Part shown: positions 42,475 through 51,491 of the stretch, piece after piece
Position numbering within the stretch: the stretch's first letter is position 1
Layout: each line of letters begins with the position of its first letter
Assembly (NCBI GenBank): GCA_019419995.1
Contig: JAHZHZ010000007.1
Coordinates: 1 to 64,000, forward strand
DNA: 64,000 nt
Origin: Clostridiales bacterium
GTDB taxonomy: Bacteria; Bacillota; Clostridia; Christensenellales; Aristaeellaceae
Reading direction: 5' to 3'
Program-made: the position numbers and the translations under genes
Notes under the pieces: model-generated
What the model was told of the DNA's origin: nothing
Seen by the model: only the letters and a program-made list of their open reading frames with translations
Databases searched by the model: none

Positions 42475-43305
42475 TCAGAGCCTTTCCAGCGCATCTGCGA
42501 TGCCATCCAGCCAGTTACCGTCAAACATCTCGATTTTGCCCGCATCGCAAGCCGCAGCCAGGGCAGGATCAATCGGCATGCGCGCAATTTGTTCGATGCC
42601 GTTGCGCGCCGCAATTTCCTCCACGTGGCTTTCGCCGAAGATGTGATGCTCCTTTCCGCACTGATCGCAGCGGAAATAGGACATGTTTTCCACCACGCCC
42701 AGCACCGGAATATTCATCATCTGTGCCATGTGCATGGCCTTTTCCACAATCATCCCCACCAACTCCTGGGGAGAGGTAACGATCAAAATGCCATCCACCG
42801 GAAGAGACTGGAACACCGTCAGCGGCACATCCCCCGTTCCTGGAGGCATGTCCACAAACATGAAATCCACATCGCCCCACATTACATCCGTCCAAAACTG
42901 CTTCACTGTACCGGCAATGATAGGACCGCGCCATACCACGGGGTCCGTTTCATTTTCCAGCATCAGATTCAACGACACCAATTTCACGCCCGTGGTGCTT
43001 ACGGCAGGTACGATGCCGTCCTCAGTGGCGCCCAACATTCCATGTACGCCAAAGGCCTTGGGAATGGAGGGACCTGTGATGTCTGCATCCAAAATAGCTG
43101 TATCGTGCCCCCTGCGGCGCATGGTAGCCGCCATTAGGCTGGTGATCATGGATTTTCCCACGCCGCCCTTACCGCTTACCACGCCGATAACCTTCTTTAC
43201 CCGGCTGTGGGCATTGGCTTTTGCGCTGAAATCAGGTTTCTGTTCACTCCTGCTGGGACAGTTCTCGCCGCAGCTGGAGCAGTCATGATTGCAATTCTCA
43301 CTCAT
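42475..43305 (-). CDS. Mrp/NBP35-type ATPase, Fe-S cluster carrier
   Basis: 276 residues from ATG 43305. The extreme N-terminus holds C5, C9, C12 and C16, as in NBP35. It has a deviant Walker A GKGGVGKSMI, DADITGPSIPKAFG, VDMPPGTGD, and a C-terminal CDQCG pair that binds a bridging 4Fe-4S cluster between subunits. Family members bind and hand over Fe-S clusters to apoproteins, fitting a window rich in Fe-S enzymes (SdaA, SCIFF maturase, UDG). No MIP18/SufT-type domain is fused. Confidence 0.92.
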   Translation of the reverse strand: MSENCNHDCSSCGENCPSRSEQKPDFSAKANAHSRVKKVIGVVSGKGGVGKSMITSLMAATMRRRGHDTAILDADITGPSIPKAFGVHGMLGATEDGIVPAVSTTGVKLVSLNLMLENETDPVVWRGPIIAGTVKQFWTDVMWGDVDFMFVDMPPGTGDVPLTVFQSLPVDGILIVTSPQELVGMIVEKAMHMAQMMNIPVLGVVENMSYFRCDQCGKEHHIFGESHVEEIAARNGIEQIARMPIDPALAAACDAGKIEMFDGNWLDGIADALERL

Positions 43306-43341
43306 CTTCTATGAACCTCGGATTCAGAATTGATATATTTA

Positions 43342-43370
43342 ATCATAGCCTCATGGCCCACCAAAGTCAA
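43342..43370 (-). promoter_or_regulatory. Promoter of mrp-nudix
   Basis: Minus strand TTGACT (43370-43365), 17-bp spacer, TATGAT (43347-43342), about 35 bases before the ATG at 43305. Confidence 0.7.
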
Positions 43371-43434
43371 GCAATTTTGCGAGACTTTTTGCCGCAATTG
43401 CAAACGACTTTTCTTTTCAAAGCCAGAGAGCCAA

Positions 43435-43463
43435 CAAAAAACGACGGTGGGCAAGTCCGTCGT
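43435..43463 (-). terminator. Terminator of the importer-epimerase-Imm5-like operon
   Basis: ACGACGG/CCGTCGT stem, with six T following on the minus strand, about 25 bases beyond the Imm5-like stop. Confidence 0.85.
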
Positions 43464-43488
43464 CGTTCTCATCTTCACTTTTCATTAT

Positions 43489-44052
43489 TCAGCCTTTTTT
43501 AGCCGATTGCAGAAAATCAATCCATGTGTAGTCGCCGTCTGTTCCCCGCACCCAATCCAGCATCTTAAGATACGCTTCAATTCGTTTCATTACAGGGCCC
43601 GGATAGTTGTCCCCTTCACGGCAAACGATGGCTGTCAATTCATAGACCGGCAAACCCAAGGCATGTCTCGGCGTATGGACGCAGGAGAGGGCCTGTCCAA
43701 CTCCGTGACATAGGCAAGCAGATTCCCGATCCGCCAGTTCCCGGGCCGCCGCATGGCAGGCAAGAATAGCTCTGCGAGCCACGGGCATGCGCACATCCCC
43801 TCTGGCCCAGGCGCGAACCACTTCCAGCGCCGTCTGAGGCTGCTCTAAATGAGGATGTTTAATCCGCAAACATCGCAAAGGCTCTGCCACGCATTCAAAA
43901 GCCCACAGCACCACTTCCCGCCGATTCGCAGATTCCAAAGCCAAGCTCAGCGGCTGAAGAGAGGCACTGTCTTGAGAAAAATAAATTTGATTCCTCTTTC
44001 TCCGCCGAAGCTCCACATCTTCAAACACAGTTTTTGCCTCACTCCATTCCAT
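43489..44052 (-). CDS. Imm5-like putative immunity family protein
   Basis: 187 residues from ATG 44052, overlapping the epimerase gene by 14 bases. After a variable N-terminus it shows the repeating helical pattern of the Imm5-like family: VVLWAFECVAEPLRCL, QTALEVVRAWARGDVRM, RRAILACHAAARELADRE, and a final VHTPRHALGLPVYELTAI. The family is named from proximity to polymorphic toxins, but many copies, including this one, have no toxin nearby. Its place at the end of an amino-acid uptake/epimerase operon argues for a metabolic or regulatory role. An alternative start at 44085 would add eleven residues. Confidence 0.68.
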   Translation of the reverse strand: MEWSEAKTVFEDVELRRRKRNQIYFSQDSASLQPLSLALESANRREVVLWAFECVAEPLRCLRIKHPHLEQPQTALEVVRAWARGDVRMPVARRAILACHAAARELADRESACLCHGVGQALSCVHTPRHALGLPVYELTAIVCREGDNYPGPVMKRIEAYLKMLDWVRGTDGDYTWIDFLQSAKKG

Positions 44053-44860
44053 CCGGTTCCACAAAGGCTTCACCCATGGCAGCAAGCTTTACCTGACCCT
44101 GAATTTCTACCCGGCTGACACGCCCCTCAAACCATTGGGCAAATACGCCCATCATTCCCCCCGGCTGCTTCAACTCCATTCGGACGTCGCATCCTTCTCG
44201 CACTGCCATCCAGCAGCCCACAGCGGCGCTCCCGCTTCCGCATCCTCGCTCCCACACGCAGCTGTCGGTATCCCTCACGTACACCAGCGGGCGCATGCCG
44301 CAGCCGTCATCATCCATCAGCATTGCTCCAAAGGCATCGGCTCCGACCTGAGCACACCAATGACGAATATTGCATTCCACCACTTCTGGCTCAATTTTGC
44401 CCGCACGCAGCAGGGCATGAACGATACCTTTAAAGCGCACCAAAGGGACGATGAGTCCCGGCATCAATTCCAATTCTTCCACGGACTCCGGCAGTGGCAT
44501 GGATACGGTTCCTTCAAAAGATGCTCCCTTGCGCCGGATGTGACAGCGCACCACACGCTCTGCACCAGAAACTTCCAGAGGATAGACTGCTTCCTTCCCA
44601 TCTGAAAGTCCATCCTTCCATGCTAACAGCGCCGCCAGAGACATGCTGGCGTTACCGCAAAACTCGCCGCCCATCATCTGAAGCCGCGCCCGAGCCCCGG
44701 GCAGCGTCGGCTGTTCCACAAAACCTACCTGTTCGCCGCCCACGCTGCCATAGGCCATCAGCCGCTCCGCCACAGACCCATACTGCGCCCTGGGCAGCGA
44801 GCTGAGCACCAGAATGGTCATATTCTCCGTGGGGTTAATCTTGGCAAACTGTATTCTCAT
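44039..44860 (-). CDS. DapF-fold amino-acid epimerase/racemase
   Basis: 273 residues, ATG 44860. Both catalytic cysteines of the two-base epimerase mechanism appear: C68 in GGEFCGNASM and C207 in ERGCGSGSAAVG. The pseudo-symmetric beta-sandwich of DapF is suggested by the two halves. It differs from true diaminopimelate epimerases (CGNGxRC and ACGTGA) and is nearer to the CntK-like histidine racemase group, with GGEFCGNA. The CntL/CntM partners of opine metallophore synthesis are absent. It follows the ABC ATPase gene by 11 bases and is likely to act on the imported amino acid. Confidence 0.8.
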   Translation of the reverse strand: MRIQFAKINPTENMTILVLSSLPRAQYGSVAERLMAYGSVGGEQVGFVEQPTLPGARARLQMMGGEFCGNASMSLAALLAWKDGLSDGKEAVYPLEVSGAERVVRCHIRRKGASFEGTVSMPLPESVEELELMPGLIVPLVRFKGIVHALLRAGKIEPEVVECNIRHWCAQVGADAFGAMLMDDDGCGMRPLVYVRDTDSCVWERGCGSGSAAVGCWMAVREGCDVRMELKQPGGMMGVFAQWFEGRVSRVEIQGQVKLAAMGEAFVEPDGME

Positions 44861-44871
44861 CTTCTCATGTC

Positions 44872-45627
44872 CTAATTAAATCGCGACAGGAACTGAATTG
44901 TGCGCTCCTGGCGTGGATTGTTAATGATGTTGTAGGGATTGCCCTCCTCCACAATCACGCCGCCATCCATGAAAATTACATGATCCGAGACATCCCGGGC
45001 AAAGCTCATTTCATGGGTGACGATTACCATGGTCATGTGTTCCGCAGCCAAATCCCGAATGACCTTGAGAATCTCCCCCGTAAGCTCCGGATCCAACGCA
45101 GAAGTGGGCTCATCAAAGAATAGAATCTTGGGATTCATAGCCAATGCCCTTGCAATGGATACCCGCTGCTGCTGGCCACCGGAGAGCTGATAGGGATAGG
45201 CACTCTCCCGGTCGGAAAGCCCCATCTTCTTCAACAGTTCCCGGGCGTCGGCATAGGCCTGTTCTCTGGGCCGCTTCTGGATGAGCATGGGGGCTTCGGC
45301 AATATTGCGCAGGACGCTGTAGTGGGGAAACAGATTGAAATTTTGAAATACCAGACCAAAGGAGGAACGTATGGCTTTAAGCTCTCCTGCGGAGGCATAG
45401 ACGGCCTTTCCACCCTGATCACGGGCAGCATAGCGACCCAGATAAATCAGATCTCCCCCATCCATGGTTTCCAACAGCGTGGCACAGCGCAGAAGCGTAC
45501 TCTTTCCACTGCCGGATGGACCAATGATGGACACTACCTGCCCCTCTTCCACCGAAAGGGAAATATCGTTGAGAACCGGCAAATTTCCAAATGATTTGCG
45601 GATGTGATTCATTTCCAGAATTTTCAT
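44872..45627 (-). CDS. Polar amino-acid ABC transporter ATP-binding protein
   Basis: 251 residues, GlnQ type. Walker A IIGPSGSGKSTLLR near 35-48, Q-loop FGLVFQNFNLFPH, signature LSGGQQQRVSIARAL, Walker B ILFFDEPTSALDP, and H-loop VIVTHEMSF. It has a short insertion near 60-80 (GRYAARDQGGKAVYASAGE), where GlnQ proteins usually differ. It powers the importer with the permease and binding protein encoded just upstream, and is followed by the epimerase gene. Confidence 0.94.
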   Translation of the reverse strand: MKILEMNHIRKSFGNLPVLNDISLSVEEGQVVSIIGPSGSGKSTLLRCATLLETMDGGDLIYLGRYAARDQGGKAVYASAGELKAIRSSFGLVFQNFNLFPHYSVLRNIAEAPMLIQKRPREQAYADARELLKKMGLSDRESAYPYQLSGGQQQRVSIARALAMNPKILFFDEPTSALDPELTGEILKVIRDLAAEHMTMVIVTHEMSFARDVSDHVIFMDGGVIVEEGNPYNIINNPRQERTIQFLSRFN

Positions 45628-45643
45628 ATTCCATTTCCTCCTC

Positions 45644-46291
45644 TCAGTGGTAATAGTTCAATTTCTTCTCACAGCGCCCCATCACAAAGGCCACCACAAT
45701 ATTGAAGATGTAATAGAATACGCCTGCGATCACAAAGGGCATAAAGCTGGTCTGAGAATTGGCAATCTGCTTGCCAATGGAAAACATCTCCTGATAAGCT
45801 ACCGTAAAGGCCATGGACGTATCCTTCACCAGCGTGATCAGCTCATTGGTCACCGGGGGCAGAATGCGCTTGATCACCTGAGGCAGAATGATGCGGGTGA
45901 AAGTGCGCATTTTCCCATAGCCCAGCACGGCCGCCGCTTCGTACTGACCCACCGGCATGGACTCAATCCCCGCCCGGTAGATTTCAGCAAAGTAAGCTGC
46001 ATAATTCAGGGCGTAAGCGATGATGATGGGAATGAGCTTGTTGCGGGCCACACTGCTGCCAAACAGATAGAACGGTCCATAGGTAACCGCCAGCAATTGA
46101 AGCATCAGCGGCGTCCCCCGAAGGATGGATATGTACACCTGGGCCACTGCCCGCACGGCTTTGATCCGGCTCATACGCAAGAAAGCCACAATCAAACCCA
46201 GAGGCAGCGAAAACAGCAGCGTTAAAAAAAAGATTGCGCAGCTGCGTCCGAGACCCTGGCTCATCTTCTCAATCATCGCGACAATGGTCAT
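45644..46291 (-). CDS. Polar amino-acid ABC transporter permease
   Basis: 215 residues from ATG 46291 (GAGGGA seven bases upstream); an in-frame ATG at 46306 lacks a site. Five membrane helices and the EAA loop ESMPVGQYEAAAVLGYGKMRTFTRIILPQ, plus the N-terminal ILRGTPLMLQL of the HisMQ family. It forms a homodimeric channel with the ATPase. It lies 16 bases upstream of the ATPase gene. Confidence 0.93.
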   Translation of the reverse strand: MTIVAMIEKMSQGLGRSCAIFFLTLLFSLPLGLIVAFLRMSRIKAVRAVAQVYISILRGTPLMLQLLAVTYGPFYLFGSSVARNKLIPIIIAYALNYAAYFAEIYRAGIESMPVGQYEAAAVLGYGKMRTFTRIILPQVIKRILPPVTNELITLVKDTSMAFTVAYQEMFSIGKQIANSQTSFMPFVIAGVFYYIFNIVVAFVMGRCEKKLNYYH

Positions 46292-46318
46292 AGCATCTTC
46301 CCTCATTTACACAGGCTT

Positions 46319-46344
46319 GGGGCTATCGCTTTCGCCATAGCCCC
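46319..46344 (-). other. Stem-loop between binding protein and permease genes
   Basis: GGGGCTA-tcgctttcgcca-TAGCCCC, a near-perfect 26-base hairpin without a T-run. Such elements after binding-protein genes often stabilise the upstream mRNA so that binding protein is made in excess. Confidence 0.6.
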
Positions 46345-46399
46345 TGGGCCCTTCATTTCCTTATATTATATCATTCGCTTCCGTCGGCCCGATTCCTGC

Positions 46400-47179
46400 T
46401 CACTTAGCCAGGCACAGCGCCGCGGTGTCCAGTCCGAATTCTTCGGCCAGGGCCAGATAAGTTCCATCCTCCACCAGCTGCATGTAGGCCTCTTCCACCT
46501 GAGCGCACATCTCGGCGTCATCCTTGCGGAAGCAGATGCCGTACTTTTCAGATGCGAAAGATTCATCCAGCATCACGTATTCATCACCGTATTCGGCAAT
46601 CTTGCCAGCGGCCACGCCAATGTCAATGGCTACTGCGTCCACGGAACCCGCCATCAGCTCGGTAAAGCAAACATTATAGTTTTCAAAGCGCTGCAATTCA
46701 CCGAAGCTGGCACCCAATTCAGCAGCATCGCCGCCCTCGCTGAGCAAAATGTCCGCGGAAGTACCCAGCTGCACGCCCACGATCTTGCCTTCCAAGTCTG
46801 CCAACGTTTCAATACCGCTGTCTGCCTTGGTCAGAATCATCTGGGAGTTATCCGAATAAGCCATGGACAGGGTATAGGCCTCCGGATCGATCACATCAAT
46901 GGTCAGGCCCGACCAAATGCAGTCGATTTCCCCGGAATCCAGCGTCATCAGCTTCGTATCCCAGTTAATGGGAACCAGTTCGATTTCCCAACCCAGAATC
47001 TCACAAACTTTCTTGCACATCTCAATGTCAAAGCCCGTGTACTCGCCATCATCGCCCATGTAGGTGTAGGGCGGATATTCGGCGTCAAATCCCATCTTGA
47101 AGGTGAAGGCTTCCTCTGCAAAGGCAGTAGCGGACAGAACCAAAATCAGAGCGATTACCAGAGCGATCATTTTCTTCAT
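46400..47179 (-). CDS. Polar amino-acid ABC transporter substrate-binding protein
   Basis: 259 residues from ATG 47179 (AGGAGG upstream). Signal peptide MKKMIALVIALILVLSATAFA ends without a cysteine, so the protein is not a typical lipoprotein. The mature part is an SBP_bac_3 fold: FKMGFDAEYPPYTYMGDDGE, GFDIEMCKKVCEILG, DCIWSGLTID, and VGVQLGTSADIL. It delivers an amino acid to the permease; the ligand is not readable. The lack of a lipid anchor raises the question of how it stays at the cell. Confidence 0.93.
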   Translation of the reverse strand: MKKMIALVIALILVLSATAFAEEAFTFKMGFDAEYPPYTYMGDDGEYTGFDIEMCKKVCEILGWEIELVPINWDTKLMTLDSGEIDCIWSGLTIDVIDPEAYTLSMAYSDNSQMILTKADSGIETLADLEGKIVGVQLGTSADILLSEGGDAAELGASFGELQRFENYNVCFTELMAGSVDAVAIDIGVAAGKIAEYGDEYVMLDESFASEKYGICFRKDDAEMCAQVEEAYMQLVEDGTYLALAEEFGLDTAALCLAK

Positions 47180-47367
47180 GTTATTTTCCTCCTGAATTCA
47201 AATTGCACCAGATTGATCGGCGCGTCATTCATTTGCTGTGCTAGCAGTTTATCACTTTAGCGTAGTAGCATAAAGCATTATTCTGCGTATTTTTGATTAA
47301 CTTCTTGTAAATATCGATCCCCGCTAAAATTAAGTTTTCGAAGGCCATACAAATTCCAGATAATATC
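47180..47367. other. Non-coding region upstream of the binding-protein gene
   Basis: About 190 bp, AT-rich, divergent control region. No convincing minus-strand promoter pair or riboswitch was seen, although one must lie here. Confidence 0.35.
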
Positions 47368-47396
47368 CTGACAAATTCAAAATCAGGTATTATAAT
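47368..47396 (+). promoter_or_regulatory. Promoter of the second MATE gene
   Basis: CTGACA (47368-47373), 17-bp spacer, consensus TATAAT (47391-47396), about 35 bases before the ATG at 47431. Confidence 0.75.
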
Positions 47397-47430
47397 GTAT
47401 CTATAAGAACACGGATTGGAGGAAGAGGTC

Positions 47431-48822
47431 ATGCAAAGAATCAAACGCCGCCACTATGAAATTGACATGATTCACGGCAGCATGATTCCGAAGGTCGCTG
47501 CCTTCGCGGTTCCGCTGATGCTCACCAGTGTGCTGCAATTGTTGTACAACGCTGCGGACGTAATTGTTGTGGGCCGGTTTGCCGGGCAGGAATCTCTGGC
47601 AGCGGTGGGGTCCACGGCAGCGCTGATCAATCTGATCGTCAACGTATTTCTCGGTCTATCGGTGGGCACCAATGTGGTGGCTGCCAATTACTATGGCGCA
47701 GGAGATTTTAAGAATACGCAGGATACGGTACATACCTCCATCGCTGTAAGCATCATTGCCGGCATCATTACTGGCGCCATTGGCTTTATATTTGGAGGTA
47801 CTTTTCTGAGCTGGATGGGTTCGCCCGACGAAGTGCTCCCCTTAGCCACCCGCTATATGCGCATTTACTTCCTGGGCATGCCGTTTAACATGCTGTACAA
47901 CTTTGGCGCAGCGGTACTGCGCGCTGTGGGTGATACTCGGCGTCCCCTCTATTTCCTGATGATTTCCGGCATCGTCAATGTGATTTTAAATCTGGTGTTC
48001 GTCATTAATTTCAACATGGGTGTAGCCGGGGTAGCCTGGGCCACAATTATCTCTCAATTGGTTTCTGCCGTGCTGGTGGTAATTTGTCTGATCCGCACGG
48101 AAGGCTTCGTCCATCTAAATCTCAAGTCATTGCATATTCACAGGAGCAAGCTGGTTTCCATTGCCCGGGTAGGTCTCCCGGCAGGCTTTCAGGGCGCATG
48201 CTTTTCCATCTCCAATGTACTGATTCAGTCCACAGTCAACAGCTATGGCTCCATCGTCATGGCTGGCAATTCTGCCGCATCCAATATCGAAGGCTTTATC
48301 TACGCTTCCATGAATGCCTTTCATCAAGCGGCCATTACCTTTGCCAGCGCGAACATGGGCGCGGGCGAAAACGGGCGCATTCGAAAGGCACTGGGCGCCT
48401 GCACCTTCTGGGTCACTGTGGTGGGCATCGTGTTAGGGGCCTTTGCCTTTTTGCTGATGCCTCAGTTGTTGAGCATCTATTCCCCTGATGCAGAAGTTAT
48501 TGCCGCAGGCGTTGTGCGCATGCAAATCATCACTTCCACCTATTTCCTGTGCGGCATCATGGATGTGTTGTGTGGCATCATGCGCGGTATCGGCGCCGCC
48601 GTAGTTCCTATGATTGTATCCATCATGGGCGCCTGCGTATTCAGAATCTTTTGGATTTATGTGATTCTTCCCCAGAACCCCACGCTGTCCATGTTATACA
48701 TCTCCTATCCTGTGTCTTGGGTACTCACCGGCGGCGTGCACCTGATCTGCCTGATCTTCCTGCTGCGCCGCTTCCCGGTGCACGTTCACAGTTCCGATCT
48801 TTCTGAGAAAACAAGTGCATAG
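47431..48822 (+). CDS. MATE family efflux transporter (second copy)
   Basis: 463 residues from ATG 47431 (GGAGG upstream). Twelve helices, with the typical start MIPKVAAFAVPLMLTSVLQLLYN and a repeat in the second half (IARVGLPAGFQGACFSISNV). Export of cationic compounds by Na+ or H+ exchange is expected; the substrate is unknown. It shares the DinF/NorM-type pattern with the MATE gene at 28238. It stands alone, ended by a terminator. Confidence 0.92.
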   Translation: MQRIKRRHYEIDMIHGSMIPKVAAFAVPLMLTSVLQLLYNAADVIVVGRFAGQESLAAVGSTAALINLIVNVFLGLSVGTNVVAANYYGAGDFKNTQDTVHTSIAVSIIAGIITGAIGFIFGGTFLSWMGSPDEVLPLATRYMRIYFLGMPFNMLYNFGAAVLRAVGDTRRPLYFLMISGIVNVILNLVFVINFNMGVAGVAWATIISQLVSAVLVVICLIRTEGFVHLNLKSLHIHRSKLVSIARVGLPAGFQGACFSISNVLIQSTVNSYGSIVMAGNSAASNIEGFIYASMNAFHQAAITFASANMGAGENGRIRKALGACTFWVTVVGIVLGAFAFLLMPQLLSIYSPDAEVIAAGVVRMQIITSTYFLCGIMDVLCGIMRGIGAAVVPMIVSIMGACVFRIFWIYVILPQNPTLSMLYISYPVSWVLTGGVHLICLIFLLRRFPVHVHSSDLSEKTSA

Positions 48823-48897
48823 CGTGCTTAAAGCAAGATACGTCTCCACTTGAAATCCAAACCATTTCAATCTACATCAATCATTCGCAGTATTAAA

Positions 48898-48938
48898 AAA
48901 CGCCCGGGAATCCGAAAGGAAACCCGGACGTTTTTATT
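48898..48938 (+). terminator. Terminator after the second MATE gene
   Basis: AACG-c-CCGGG pairs with CCCGG-a-CGTT, followed by TTTTTATTT. The rest of 48823-49051 shows nothing else clear. Confidence 0.82.
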
Positions 48939-49051
48939 TACCTTGAAAGTGCCTTATCACTTATACCCACATTCCAGATATCTTCAGTTTTTCCCCTGTC
49001 GGAAGGTCACTGGCCACATTCGCGCTCTGGAAACGCACTTATGGATCATGT

Positions 49052-50971
49052 CTACTGAATTAACTGGAACTGGAGGTTCGCATCCTTCATAAAGCCTTCT
49101 TTTCCCTCGTAGCGGATGCGTACCCAGTCATCCGTCACTCCCAGTTGAATGACTTCTACATGTGTGCCCGCCGGCAAGCTTCCCAAAATTACGCCGTCCT
49201 CTGAGCCCACATCATATACGGAAGCTTTCCCCTCCTCTTCCGAGCAAATCACTACCGCCGCAATGCTGCCGTCTCCATCTTCCAGCTTCAACTGCGAGGC
49301 GTAGCTTTCTTCCTCCTGTTCCGTGCTTTGCACCTCATCGGCGCTACCCTGCCAGAAAGTCAAATAATCATTGAGGAGATAGCCAATCTTATCGTCATAA
49401 CCAACACGCGTCCATCCCTCTACCTCAGAGAGCACCCTGAGATTGGTTCCATTGGGAATTTCAGCCAAAACGCTAGCTTCGGTGTCAGCATCAGCGCGCA
49501 GGTTGAGCCTCACATCGTCCGCACCTGTATTCACTGTAACGTAGTCTACCGTCTCCATTGCGTCGCTGGAATACTGTTCGCTGGCATAGTAACCTGAAAA
49601 AGCATCTGCTATGCTCTGCGCACCCGCCTGGTATTCTGCCATGGTATGGCCAATCTGATAAACCGTACCACTGCCGTCGTCAAATTTGAGAATCACATTC
49701 TCCTGCGTGTAAGGCTCCAAATAGCGTTTCAACACATAGCCGTTTATGGAATCCGCCGTAATACTGGCCCAATCCCCCTCTATTCCGTTGAGCAGAACAT
49801 TGTCCCCATCATGCAGTTTCCCCAAGTTCTCGCTCTCCGTGCTGGGTTTGGATCGTATGATGATGTTTGCGTCCGACTCAAGCGTGGCCATGTTCACTTC
49901 TTCGCGAACCTCCTGAGCCTGAGGCACAGCATCCGCGCCAAAGGTCTGCTCCAGTTGATTGAGCAGATAGTAGGCCGCCTGCTGAATTTCCGCAGAGGCG
50001 ACGCCATCCACCGGATAACCGCAGGCTCCCTCAAAAGCCCGCACTGCCTGGCTGACATCCAGATCATACACGCTATCCAGTTCTCCGGAATAAAATCCCA
50101 GCGTATTTAAAGCTTCCTGAAGCTTTTTCACCACCGGGCCACTGCTTCCCTCCTGGAGCGTGATCTGTCCCGCCGACACTGGCGCATTGTCGGAATAAAT
50201 CACTTCCAGCAATTCTTCCGTGGAAATGCCGTTTTGCGCCACGCCAAGATCCGCCTGGAGGCGCTTTACTGCTGCAATGGTAGCCTCATCATACCTGCCG
50301 TGGGCCTCCCCCTCATAGTAGCCCAGATCCATCAGCCGGTGCTGAAGATCTGCCACTTCTGTGCCAGAGGACCCATTGCCCAGCGCATTTTCAGAATATC
50401 CCAGAAATTCAGAATAACTCATGCCGTCCTCTCCCGTGTAGGAGGAAACCAACAATAGCTGACGCAACCCTTCATCTTTTTCATCTGCTCTGTAGATCTT
50501 TACAAGCGTACCTTCCAGGCATTCCTTGGCGATAAAGCGGGCGTCATCCACTCGAAGCCGAATGCAGCCATGGGAATCGGGGGTGCCAAGCTTCTTGGCA
50601 CTCTCCTCAATCATGGTAGATTCATCCTTTTCCGAGAAAGGCAGGGAATGGAACATGTATCCCAGATAAATGCGGGTGGCGAATTTTACCCAGGATTGGT
50701 ACTGACCCAGCCACGTCCACTCTCCCCGTTCAGAGAGCCGTCCCTTCTCCGTGAGATGAAAAGTGCCCTCGGGTGTGCAATCGTTCATGCCCGTAGAACA
50801 GAGCATCTGCCGCGCAATGGTATCGTCTTCAGTTCTGTACACGGTCACAATTTGATTGGTAAGATCAACGCCGATGTAGTACGGCATGTCATAGGCCGCC
50901 AACGCAGAGCTGCAAGGCGCAAGCGCCAGAATCAATGTCAACAAAACAACAGCGATTTTTTGTAAACTCAT
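49052..50971 (-). CDS. Exported L,D-transpeptidase with peptidoglycan-binding and SH3 repeats
   Basis: 639 residues from ATG 50971 (TTGAGG upstream). A signal peptide (MSLQKIAVVLLTLILALAPC) is followed by a YkuD domain with HGCIRLRVDDARF (catalytic Cys) at about 150. Two peptidoglycan-binding repeats (VADLQHRLMDLGYYEGE, VVKKLQEALNTLGFYSGE) are followed by three SH3-like domains near 370-430, 485-550 and 585-635. It should link peptidoglycan stem peptides in a penicillin-insensitive way and attach to the wall through the repeats. Typical YkuD proteins are much shorter; the long tail suggests a cell-surface scaffold or spore role. Confidence 0.9.
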   Translation of the reverse strand: MSLQKIAVVLLTLILALAPCSSALAAYDMPYYIGVDLTNQIVTVYRTEDDTIARQMLCSTGMNDCTPEGTFHLTEKGRLSERGEWTWLGQYQSWVKFATRIYLGYMFHSLPFSEKDESTMIEESAKKLGTPDSHGCIRLRVDDARFIAKECLEGTLVKIYRADEKDEGLRQLLLVSSYTGEDGMSYSEFLGYSENALGNGSSGTEVADLQHRLMDLGYYEGEAHGRYDEATIAAVKRLQADLGVAQNGISTEELLEVIYSDNAPVSAGQITLQEGSSGPVVKKLQEALNTLGFYSGELDSVYDLDVSQAVRAFEGACGYPVDGVASAEIQQAAYYLLNQLEQTFGADAVPQAQEVREEVNMATLESDANIIIRSKPSTESENLGKLHDGDNVLLNGIEGDWASITADSINGYVLKRYLEPYTQENVILKFDDGSGTVYQIGHTMAEYQAGAQSIADAFSGYYASEQYSSDAMETVDYVTVNTGADDVRLNLRADADTEASVLAEIPNGTNLRVLSEVEGWTRVGYDDKIGYLLNDYLTFWQGSADEVQSTEQEEESYASQLKLEDGDGSIAAVVICSEEEGKASVYDVGSEDGVILGSLPAGTHVEVIQLGVTDDWVRIRYEGKEGFMKDANLQFQLIQ

Positions 50972-51057
50972 CTCATACCTCAACCCTTGTAAGTCCGTCA
51001 TTAATTAAATCTACTTTATCGATTACATCCGGAATATTCTGAAATACTCCTGTAATA

Positions 51058-51087
51058 ATTATAACACAGATTCCCATGCCAGCACAA
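51058..51087 (-). promoter_or_regulatory. Promoter of the L,D-transpeptidase gene
   Basis: Minus strand TTGTGC (51087-51082), 18-bp spacer, consensus TATAAT (51063-51058). Confidence 0.65.
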
Positions 51088-51203
51088 GACCAGCGGATAT
51101 GCCTATCGCTCTTTTTTCCTGGAAAGTCTTGCTAAAAAGTGACTCATGGTTTAAACTGTAGACATCAAAAGCGCGGGTAACGCCTGCGAAGGGAGAAATG
51201 GAT

Positions 51204-51491
51204 ATGCGCCTGCGGCTCAATGAAACCGAACTGAAGCAACTCAACGACTATCTGGACCGGTGTCCTGATTGTGAATATCTCTCCCAACGGGAAGTTGTAC
51301 TGGATCTCTATGATAACGAACCTCCCGTTTCCCTGAATTTCGTGTTTGTGCAAGGTGGCATCGGCATTGATGGCGCTGCCTATCTGGAATATTCGCAGGC
51401 CGATGACGGTTATTACATGGGGGAACGCATACAGGATGTTCAGGTGGTACGCACCGCGTTGGAAGAAGCCGGTGCGCTTCCAAAGTCATGA
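51204..51491 (+). CDS. Small acidic protein, unknown
   Basis: 95 residues from ATG 51204 (GGGAG eight bases upstream; ATG 51198 is also possible). It has two cysteines (DRCPDCEYLS), an acidic C-terminal half with alternating hydrophobic and charged residues, and the ending ALEEAGALPKS. No known family is recognised. It overlaps radC by four bases and is likely translated together with it. Confidence 0.6.
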   Translation: MRLRLNETELKQLNDYLDRCPDCEYLSQREVVLDLYDNEPPVSLNFVFVQGGIGIDGAAYLEYSQADDGYYMGERIQDVQVVRTALEEAGALPKS

